The position numbers and the translations under genes are program-made. Of a DNA stretch of 64,000 nucleotides, positions 22,201 through 28,173 are shown piece by piece (the stretch's first letter is position 1; each line of letters starts with the position of its first letter). The notes below the pieces were generated by a model. That model made no database searches. It was not told where the DNA came from and saw nothing but the letters and a program-made list of their open reading frames with translations. Source of the stretch: Nonomuraea soli (GTDB lineage: Bacteria; Actinomycetota; Actinomycetes; Streptosporangiales; Streptosporangiaceae); contig NZ_JACDUR010000004.1 in assembly GCF_013761175.1 (NCBI RefSeq), positions 372,001 to 436,000 of the forward strand. The letters are read 5' to 3'.

Positions 22201-24057
22201 CGCCTGGTGGCCGCCTTCGACCACCGGCACATCTTCGTCGACCCCGAGCCCGACTCGGCCGCCACCTTCGAGGAGCGCAAGCGCCTGTTCGAGCTGCCGC
22301 GCAGCTCGTGGGCCGACTACAACGCCGAGCTGATCTCCGCGGGCGGCGGGGTGTGGCCGCGCTCCGCCAAGTCGATCCCGCTGTCGCCGCAGCTGCGCGC
22401 GGCGCTGGGCATCGACGGCAACGTCAACGCGATGGCGCCCAACGACCTGATCAACGCCATCCTCAAGGCGCCCGTCGACCTGCTGTGGAACGGCGGCATC
22501 GGCACCTACGTCAAGGGCGGCGCCGAGTCGAACGCCGACGTCGGCGACAAGGCCAACGACGCCCTGCGGGTCAACGGCGCCGACCTGCGCTGCAAGGTGG
22601 TCGGCGAGGGCGGCAACCTGGGCCTGACCCAGCTGGCCCGCATCGAGTTCGCGCTCAACGGCGGGCTGGTCAACACCGACTTCATCGACAACTCGGCGGG
22701 CGTCGACACCTCCGACCACGAGGTGAACATCAAGATCCTGCTCGACGAGGTCGTGCGCGACGGCGAGCTCACCGACAAGCAGCGCAACCAGGTCTTCCGC
22801 GAGATGACCGACGAGGTCGCCGACCTGGTCCTGCGCGACAACTACGCGCAGAACGTGGTGCTGGCCGCCGCCCGCGCCCAGTCCGTGGAGATGCTCCACA
22901 TCCACGCCCGCTACCTGCGCAGGCTGGAGCGCGACGGGCTGGTCAACCGCGAGCTGGAGTTCCTGCCCTCCGACAAGACGCTGGCCGAGCGGCGCCAGGC
23001 GCGGCTCGGGCTGACCGCGCCGGAGTTCTCGGTGCTGCTGGCCTACACCAAGCTCGTGGTCGACGCCGAGCTGCTCGCCTCCGACCTGCCCGACGACCCG
23101 TACCTGGCCTCCTGGCTGGTGTCGTACTTCCCGTCGGCGTTGCGCGAGCGGTTCCGCACCTACATGGACGCCCACCCGCTGCGCCGCGAGATCATCACCA
23201 CCTGCGTGACGAACGAGCTGGTCAACTCCACCGGCACGTCGTTCATGTTCCGGCTGGGGGAGGAGACCGGCGCGTCGGCCTCCGACATCGCCAAGGCCTG
23301 GCTGGTCACCCGCGAGGTCTTCGACCTGCCCAGCTTCTTCCGCGCCGTCGAGGAGCTCGACAACAAGGTCGACACCGCCACGCAGATCGCCATGCTGCTG
23401 GAGGCGCGCAAGCTCTGCGAGCGCGGCACCCGGTGGCTGCTGACCAACCGGCGGCCCCCGCTCGACCTGGCCGGCTCGGTCGCCTTCTTCGTCAAGGGCG
23501 TCAACGGGCTGCTCACCCACATGCCCAAGCTGCTCACCGGGCCCGACCTGGCCGCCTTCGAGGATCGGCGCGACTCGTTCGTGGCGCGTGCCGTACCTCT
23601 GGAGCTGGCCGAGCGGGCGGCGGCGATGGTGCCGGCGTACTCCACCTTCGACCTGGTCGAGACGGCCTTCTCGGCCGGCAGGCCGGTCGGGGAGGTGGCC
23701 GAGGTCTACTTCGATCTGGCCGACCGGCTGCAGCTCGCGCGCCTGCGCGAGCGGATCATCGCCCTGCCCCGCGACAGCCGCTGGAACTCCATGGCGCGCT
23801 CGGCGCTGCGCGACGACCTCTACGCGGCGCACGCCTCGCTGACCCGTGACGTGCTGGCGCAGAGCACGACCGGGCAGTCGCCCGAGGAGCGGCTGGGCTT
23901 GTGGACCGAGGCGAACTCGGCGGCGGTCTCGCGGGCCAGGCAGACGCTGTCGGAGATCTGGGAGAGCGACAACTTCGACCTGGCGACGCTCTCGGTGGCC
24001 CTGCGGGCCATCCGCACCCTGGTGGCGTCGAGCGGCCTGCCGCACACCGAGGCGTGA
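19201..24057 (+). CDS. gdhB: Large NAD-dependent glutamate dehydrogenase (180-kDa class)
   Basis: A 1618-residue cytosolic enzyme of the bacterial NAD-GDH (Bac_GDH) family, which oxidatively deaminates glutamate to 2-oxoglutarate. Long N-terminal ACT-like and helical regulatory segments precede the catalytic part (about residues 690-1260; GKVARGGLRWSDR, PTGSKGGFVVKK, GDMSGDVFGNG). The C-terminal helical domain completes the class length of about 1600. The ATG at 19201 is chosen for AAAGGAG ten bases upstream; 19168 is also in frame. It ends in a strong bidirectional hairpin. A 1683-residue antisense frame over this gene is a codon-bias shadow. Confidence 0.95.
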   Translation: MPLEEAKDELLQRAAHQCADVPPEEALAFLRVYYRHVAPEDLLERNPVDIYGPAMSEKHLAEVRPQGRALVRVYTPTVEENGWDPGHSVVEVVTDDMPFLVDSVTMELTRHDIGVHLIVHPQMRVRRDMTGRLLGRGQEDITGQMQVESWMHIEIDRQSDPTRLKELEADLQRVLADVRHAVEDFVKMRALAVQTAEDLSDNPPPLEPAEVEDSIHLLKWLADGHFTFLGYREYRLDSAEDSLRAVPGAALGILRDDKAGSDSFAAMPAELRAKARERQLLIITKANSRATVHRSAYLDYVGVKLFSPEGEVIGERRFLGLFTHVAYNESISRIPVLRRKLAEVLDAAGLTPESHDGKDLIEILETFPRDELFQTSVEQLVPIAQGVLRLRERKQVRLFLRRDDYGRFISCLIYLPRDRYTTKVRLKMQELLLKALGGATLDYSAMIGESALARLHVVVRGRRGEPLPQPKVDVEELESRLAAITRSWEDDLADALTEMTSEVDAPQLARRYQNAFPEGYKVDFPPKLAVVDLKRLEELVGASPDEISINLYEPYDVTEGERRLKIYKLGSPISLSKALPLIQRLGVEVVDERPYEVDRDNDPSTKNAWIYDFGLRYSPSPEVGREDFKRLFQDGLSALWNGRAAADNFNALILVAGLTWEQVEILRVYAKYLRQAGSTFSQRYMERVLTGNVRLARLLVSLFEARLDPKRSEETRHEMAEALTEEILGALDEVASLDEDRILRAYLEMIQSTLRTNYFQHGPDGKRKPYISLKLDPQAISVLPLPRPKYEIFVYSARVEGVHLRFGKVARGGLRWSDRMEDFRTEILGLVKAQMVKNTVIVPTGSKGGFVVKKPPVSGSREDVLAEGVACYRMFISGLLDVTDNLVEGSVVPPPDVVRHDGDDTYLVVAADKGTATFSDIANSVAKEYGFWLGDAFASGGSVGYDHKAMGITARGAWESVKYHFRTTGVDIQTTDFTVVGIGDMSGDVFGNGMLLSPHIRLVAAFDHRHIFVDPEPDSAATFEERKRLFELPRSSWADYNAELISAGGGVWPRSAKSIPLSPQLRAALGIDGNVNAMAPNDLINAILKAPVDLLWNGGIGTYVKGGAESNADVGDKANDALRVNGADLRCKVVGEGGNLGLTQLARIEFALNGGLVNTDFIDNSAGVDTSDHEVNIKILLDEVVRDGELTDKQRNQVFREMTDEVADLVLRDNYAQNVVLAAARAQSVEMLHIHARYLRRLERDGLVNRELEFLPSDKTLAERRQARLGLTAPEFSVLLAYTKLVVDAELLASDLPDDPYLASWLVSYFPSALRERFRTYMDAHPLRREIITTCVTNELVNSTGTSFMFRLGEETGASASDIAKAWLVTREVFDLPSFFRAVEELDNKVDTATQIAMLLEARKLCERGTRWLLTNRRPPLDLAGSVAFFVKGVNGLLTHMPKLLTGPDLAAFEDRRDSFVARAVPLELAERAAAMVPAYSTFDLVETAFSAGRPVGEVAEVYFDLADRLQLARLRERIIALPRDSRWNSMARSALRDDLYAAHASLTRDVLAQSTTGQSPEERLGLWTEANSAAVSRARQTLSEIWESDNFDLATLSVALRAIRTLVASSGLPHTEA

Positions 24058-24063
24058 GCCGGA

Positions 24064-24096
24064 GGGTACGGCAGGCGCCGCGCGCCTGCCGTACCC
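24064..24096. terminator. Bidirectional terminator between gdhB and a lipoprotein gene
   Basis: A perfect 15-bp stem GGGTACGGCAGGCGC with a three-base loop sits between the convergent stop codons (24057 and 24099). Confidence 0.85.
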
Positions 24097-24098
24097 CT

Positions 24099-25103
24099 CT
24101 AGTTGTCGGCCTTGGCCTGGTAGACGCCGCCGTCGTGGGCGATCACGACGGCGGGCTTGGTCGAGTCGATGGGCGGCACGGCGGTGGCGTACTGGTGCAT
24201 CTCGGAGGTCTTCAGCGACAACTGCGCCCACAGGCTCGGCTCCAGGCCGCGCAGTTCCTCGGGCACCGGGATGCCCAGGCCCTTCTTGTCGAGCCGGTTG
24301 GTGATGGAGGTCGACTGGTTCAGTGAATACTGCACCAGCGCGCCGCCGCCAGTGGTGCGCAGCGCGAAGGTGCGCAGCTCACCCGCCGAGAAGATCGAGT
24401 CGTAGTCGTAGCCCAGGCCCTTCCACCGCTTGCGGTCGGCGGCGATCTTGTCGGCCGTCTCGGTGGTGTAGGGGCCGGGTGCGATGAGACCGGCCGCGAT
24501 GCCCTCGGGACCGGCCTCCGCCACCGACGCGTGCAGGGGCGCCATGAAGGTGGGGCTGATGGCCACGCTCTTGTCGGTGCTCGACAGCGGCGTGGCGTAG
24601 CCGTCGGCGTCGAGCTCGACGGCGGGCGGCTCCTGGCCGGGCTCCAGCACCGCCACGGAGGTCAGCAGCCAGTCGGCGCCCTGCCCGACGAAGGTGACGA
24701 TCGCCGGGCGCCCGTCGCGCTCGGCGATCGCCGAGAACCACGGGTTGCGGTCGCCGGCCGCCAGCCTCGGCACCCACACCGTGGGCTTGCCCCACCTGTG
24801 CGGCGCGGGGAACCGGCTGGCGTCGTACTCGGCCATCGTCAGCGTGGCCCTGCCGCCGGTCACCTGGTCGCGGGCGTACCACTGGAAGCCCGCGCCGCGA
24901 TTGACCGCGTCGGTCGCCACGTAGGCGTTGAACACCTCGCGCGCCTCGCCGGGCGTGATGGGCGGCTTCTCGGCCGTCGCCGTGGCGGAAGCCGCCGCGA
25001 CCGGCGACTGTCTGGGCTGTTCCACAGGCGTGTCGCTGCACCCGGCCACCGCCAGGAAGGCGGCGGCGAGCGCCAGCACTCCCCGCCGACCGTATGCACG
25101 CAC
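24099..25103 (-). CDS. Conserved actinobacterial lipoprotein of unknown function
   Basis: A 334-residue protein with a lipoprotein signal (RRGVLALAAAFLAVAGC, lipid Cys22), an Ala/Thr/Pro-rich tether and a globular domain from about residue 48. The domain resembles the NTF2-like/DUF8094-type extracellular domain seen in actinobacterial lipoproteins, but I do not recognise it firmly. It faces gdhB tail-to-tail and is divergent from prfB. It would be anchored on the outer face of the membrane. Confidence 0.8.
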   Translation of the reverse strand: MRAYGRRGVLALAAAFLAVAGCSDTPVEQPRQSPVAAASATATAEKPPITPGEAREVFNAYVATDAVNRGAGFQWYARDQVTGGRATLTMAEYDASRFPAPHRWGKPTVWVPRLAAGDRNPWFSAIAERDGRPAIVTFVGQGADWLLTSVAVLEPGQEPPAVELDADGYATPLSSTDKSVAISPTFMAPLHASVAEAGPEGIAAGLIAPGPYTTETADKIAADRKRWKGLGYDYDSIFSAGELRTFALRTTGGGALVQYSLNQSTSITNRLDKKGLGIPVPEELRGLEPSLWAQLSLKTSEMHQYATAVPPIDSTKPAVVIAHDGGVYQAKADN

Positions 25104-25139
25104 CTCGACATGTTACGGCGTGCCGTACCCTTGATAGAC

Positions 25140-26255
25140 GTGGCAGACAAGGATCCGGCAGAAGAGATCGGCGAGCTCTCCAACACCCTCGCCAGCATCA
25201 AGGACGTGCTCGACCTCGATGCGATGCGCAAGCAGATCGCCGCGCTCGAAGAGCAGGTGGCCGCGCCGGATCTCTGGGACGACCCCGAGCAGGCGCAGAA
25301 GGTCACCAGCAAGCTCTCGCACCTCCAGGGCGAGCTCAACCGCGTCGAGGCCCTGGTGCGGCGCCTCGACGACCTGGGCGTGCTGTTCGAGCTGGCGGCG
25401 GAGGAAGACGACCCCGACACGCTCGCCGAGGCGCACCGCGAGCTGGGCTCGCTGCGCGGCGACGTCAACGCCCTCGAGGTGCGCACCCTGCTCTCGGGCG
25501 AGTACGACGCCCGAGAGGCTCTGGTGACCATCAACTCCCAGGCCGGTGGCGTCGACGCCGCCGACTGGGCGCAGATGCTCCTGCGCATGTACCTCCGCTG
25601 GGCCGAGCGCAAGGGCTACCCGTCGGAGGTCTACGAGACCTCCTACGCGGAGGAGGCGGGCATCAAGTCGGCCACCTTCACCGTCAAGGCGCCCTACGCC
25701 TACGGCACGCTGCGCGGCGAGCACGGCACCCACCGGCTGGTGCGCATCTCGCCCTTCGACAACCAGGGCCGCCGTCAGACCTCGTTCGCGGGCGTCGACA
25801 TCGTGCCGGTCGTCGAGCAGACCGACCACATCGACATCAACGAGGACGAGCTCCGCATCGACGTCTACCGGTCGTCAGGACCCGGCGGCCAGGGCGTCAA
25901 CACCACCGACTCGGCCGTCCGCATCACCCACCTGCCCACCGGCATCGTGGTCTCCTGCCAGAACGAGCGCTCCCAGCTGCAGAACCGCGCCACCGCGATG
26001 GCGGTGCTTCAGGCCAAGCTGCTCGAGCGCAAGCGGCAGGAGGAGGCGGAGAAGATGTCGGAGCTGCGCGGCGCCACGACCACCTCGTGGGGCACCCAGA
26101 TCCGCAACTACGTGCTGCACCCGTACCAGATCGTGAAGGACCTGCGCACGGGCACCGAGGCGGGCAACCCGACGGCCGTGCTCGACGGCGACATCGACGA
26201 CTTCATCGAGAGCGAGATCCGCTGGATGCGGCGCCAGGAGTCGGGCGCCGAGTAG
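25140..26255 (+). CDS. prfB: Peptide chain release factor 2
   Basis: A 371-residue RF2 that releases peptides at UGA and UAA. The stop-codon reading loop is SPFDNQ and the catalytic GGQ motif is SGPGGQGVNTTDSAVR. The GTG start at 25140 gives the usual actinobacterial N-terminus (MADKDPAEEIGELSNTL); an ATG at 25110 is in frame. The frame is continuous: the programmed +1 frameshift site known from E. coli prfB is absent. Confidence 0.95.
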   Translation: MADKDPAEEIGELSNTLASIKDVLDLDAMRKQIAALEEQVAAPDLWDDPEQAQKVTSKLSHLQGELNRVEALVRRLDDLGVLFELAAEEDDPDTLAEAHRELGSLRGDVNALEVRTLLSGEYDAREALVTINSQAGGVDAADWAQMLLRMYLRWAERKGYPSEVYETSYAEEAGIKSATFTVKAPYAYGTLRGEHGTHRLVRISPFDNQGRRQTSFAGVDIVPVVEQTDHIDINEDELRIDVYRSSGPGGQGVNTTDSAVRITHLPTGIVVSCQNERSQLQNRATAMAVLQAKLLERKRQEEAEKMSELRGATTTSWGTQIRNYVLHPYQIVKDLRTGTEAGNPTAVLDGDIDDFIESEIRWMRRQESGAE

Positions 26256-26264
26256 CCGGCGTGG

Positions 26265-27149
26265 TCAGAGGCCGGCGCGCACCTCGTCGGCCCTGCGCAT
26301 CACCTCGTTCAGCACGCGGTGGGCGACTTCGAGGTCGGCTGGATCGAAGTCGCCGAAGACCTGGCCCGTGATGGGGGCGATGGTCTCCGACAGGCGCGTG
26401 TGGAGGGCGGCGCCCTCCTGGGTGGTCCTGGTCAGGCCGTCGTCGCCGACGCCGATCAGGCCGCGGGCCGCCAGGTCGTCGAGGAGGGCGGCGGCGCCCG
26501 CCGGGTCGAGGCCGAGCTGCCTCTGCCCGGCGAGGAAGTCACGCAGGTCGCCGGGGGCCATCGGCCCGCGCAGGGTCAGCACCCTCAGCGCGAGGTAGCC
26601 GTTGCCGCTCACGCCGGTCGGCGCGAGAACTCCTTCGAGCAGGCCGCGCAGCGCGCCTTGCGCTTCCGCGATGTCCTGGCCGGTCAGTGCGGGTGGCTGG
26701 GTCATGATGTCGCTCCCGTCTCCGAGCAGTGTCTTGAGTGTCTCCACGAGTTGCCGGGTGCGCGGGCTGTCGAGCCCGCCGATCGGCGCGGTGTTCTCCT
26801 GTTGCAGGTCGCGGATGACCGCGATGGCGCGCAGGGCCGTCTCGGCGCCCGCGGGGGTCAGGGCGAGCTGGACGGCTCGCGGATCGTGGGGGTGTTCGAT
26901 GCGGGTCAGCAGGCCGGCAGTCTCGAGAGCCCGGGCGAGCTTGGAGACGTAGATCGGCTCCAGGCCCGCGAAGTCGGCCAGTTGCCGCTGGCTGGGCTGC
27001 GCGCCCCGGCGCGAGAGGCCGTAGAGCGAGGCGAGCAGTGAATACTGCGCGTGGGTCAGCCCGAGAGGCGTCAGCGCCCGGTCGGCCGCGGCGCGCCACT
27101 TCATCGTGAGCCGCCACAGGAGATAGCCGGGAACCTCACTAGCTGCCAT
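26265..27149 (-). CDS. Tandem MarR-type regulator (two winged-helix units)
   Basis: A 294-residue protein, about twice the normal MarR length. Residues 1-130 are a canonical MarR unit (LGLTHAQYSLLASLYGL, QRQLADFAGLEPIYVSKLARALE). From about residue 147 a second, more diverged MarR-like unit follows (GYLALRVLTLRGPMAPGDLRDFL). One chain could thus mimic a dimer. Three ATGs (27164, 27155, 27149) lie inside a near-perfect palindrome, so the regulator probably binds its own start region; 27149 is preferred as a possible leaderless start. It lies downstream of the polyesterase gene but behind a terminator. Confidence 0.85.
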   Translation of the reverse strand: MAASEVPGYLLWRLTMKWRAAADRALTPLGLTHAQYSLLASLYGLSRRGAQPSQRQLADFAGLEPIYVSKLARALETAGLLTRIEHPHDPRAVQLALTPAGAETALRAIAVIRDLQQENTAPIGGLDSPRTRQLVETLKTLLGDGSDIMTQPPALTGQDIAEAQGALRGLLEGVLAPTGVSGNGYLALRVLTLRGPMAPGDLRDFLAGQRQLGLDPAGAAALLDDLAARGLIGVGDDGLTRTTQEGAALHTRLSETIAPITGQVFGDFDPADLEVAHRVLNEVMRRADEVRAGL

Positions 27150-27168
27150 GGACATAATGTACATGGCA
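27144..27168. promoter_or_regulatory. MarR-type autoregulatory operator over the start codons
   Basis: A 25-bp palindrome: arms TGCCATG (27144-27150) and CATGGCA (27162-27168) with an inner ACAT/ATGT pair; 11 of 12 base pairs match. It covers all three possible start codons of the tandem MarR gene. A TACATT -10-like element on the minus strand lies inside it, so binding would block transcription. Confidence 0.7.
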
Positions 27169-27181
27169 ACTATGTGACGCG

Positions 27182-27214
27182 AAAGAGGCCGGGGACGGGG
27201 TCCCCGGCCTCTTT
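27182..27214. terminator. Terminator after the polyesterase gene
   Basis: A perfect 15-bp stem AAAGAGGCCGGGGAC with loop GGG, flanked by T-runs in both directions, separates the polyesterase gene from the MarR gene. Confidence 0.88.
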
Positions 27215-27224
27215 TTCCCTCGCC

Positions 27225-28091
27225 TCAGGAGTGCGGGCAGGTGTTGCGGTACTCCGAGATGTCACGGTCGCCGACCGGCGGCGGGCACAGGAACTGCTCG
27301 TAACGCAGGTCGTCGTCGATGAACCGCTTGAGCCACGCGACGCTGAACTTGCCGATGGTCGGGTTGGTGGTGTTCGGCGCGAAGTGGCTGGCGCCGTCGA
27401 GCTCCAGGTAGGCCTTGTCCAGCGAGCTCGGCAGGCTGTTGTAGAACGGCTCCGAGTGGCTGGTGACCGAGGCGATCGAGTCGTTCTCGGCACCGATGAT
27501 CATCGTCGGCACCTGGACCTCCGACCAGCTCTTGTCGAGGTTCCACGGCGTGAGCGGCACCGCGGCCTGCAGTGACGGCCTGCTGGCTGAGGCCTCCAGG
27601 GTGCCGCCGCCGCCCATCGAGTGGCCCATCACGCCCAGCCGCGAGGCGTCGAGCCTGCTGCGGACGGTGCTGCGCTCGGTCAGGTAGTCGAGCGCGGCCA
27701 GGAGCTGCCTGCCACGGCTGGCCGGCTGGTCGCTGCGGGTGATGGTGTCGATGTTGAACACCACGAAGCCGTGCGAGGCGATGCGCTCGGCCAGCCACGC
27801 CATGCTCGACCGCGAGGCCGTGTAGCCGGGGGCGATGGCCACACCGCCGAAGGTGCCTTCCGCGGTGCTGGTCGGGTAGTAGATCGTCCCGCCGCCGAAG
27901 CCGGTCACCACGAGCGAGGAGACCGTGGTGTCGGAGACGGAGAACGGCCCGCGCGAGGCTTCGAGCACGGCCTCGGTGGGGTCGGGGCCGCGCTGGTACG
28001 GGCTGGCGGAGGCATGGGCAGGTGCGGTCGCCACCACCACCGAGGCCAGTGTGGCCAGGGCGGCGAGGGTGCGGGCGAAGGTGAGTTGCAT
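27225..28091 (-). CDS. Secreted cutinase / polyester hydrolase (PET-hydrolase-like)
   Basis: A 288-residue secreted alpha/beta hydrolase. After a signal peptide (about residues 1-28) the mature part starts ASPYQRGPDPTEAVLEAS, very close to the Thermobifida cutinases. The triad is S158 (GHSMGG), D204 and H236 (SHFAPN); the spacings of 46 and 32 residues equal those of TfCut2. Y90 and M159 would form the oxyanion hole, W183 the substrate-clamping Trp, and C269/C285 the C-terminal disulfide. One calcium-site Asp of TfCut2 appears as Glu (E202). The family hydrolyses cutin and other polyesters, in several members PET; activity here is inferred. AGGGAG lies eight bases before the ATG. A LAL regulator gene is directly upstream. 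Confidence 0.93.
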   Translation of the reverse strand: MQLTFARTLAALATLASVVVATAPAHASASPYQRGPDPTEAVLEASRGPFSVSDTTVSSLVVTGFGGGTIYYPTSTAEGTFGGVAIAPGYTASRSSMAWLAERIASHGFVVFNIDTITRSDQPASRGRQLLAALDYLTERSTVRSRLDASRLGVMGHSMGGGGTLEASASRPSLQAAVPLTPWNLDKSWSEVQVPTMIIGAENDSIASVTSHSEPFYNSLPSSLDKAYLELDGASHFAPNTTNPTIGKFSVAWLKRFIDDDLRYEQFLCPPPVGDRDISEYRNTCPHS

Positions 28092-28173
28092 GCGGCTGAC
28101 TCCCTGTCCGATGGGGGGAACACGGAGCATTGTTCTGTTGGCGGAGCCTTCTGCGCATCGGTGAAATCGCCAG

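Noticed and set aside
19180..24231. 1683-codon open frame antisense to gdhB
   Set aside because: Pure codon-bias shadow: low-complexity R/H/V/G/D-rich translation with no domain, lying exactly over a well-supported gene.
25100..25145. Programmed frameshift of prfB
   Set aside because: The coding frame is continuous and no CUUUGA slippery stop with upstream Shine-Dalgarno is present; CTTGATAG before the start is coincidental.
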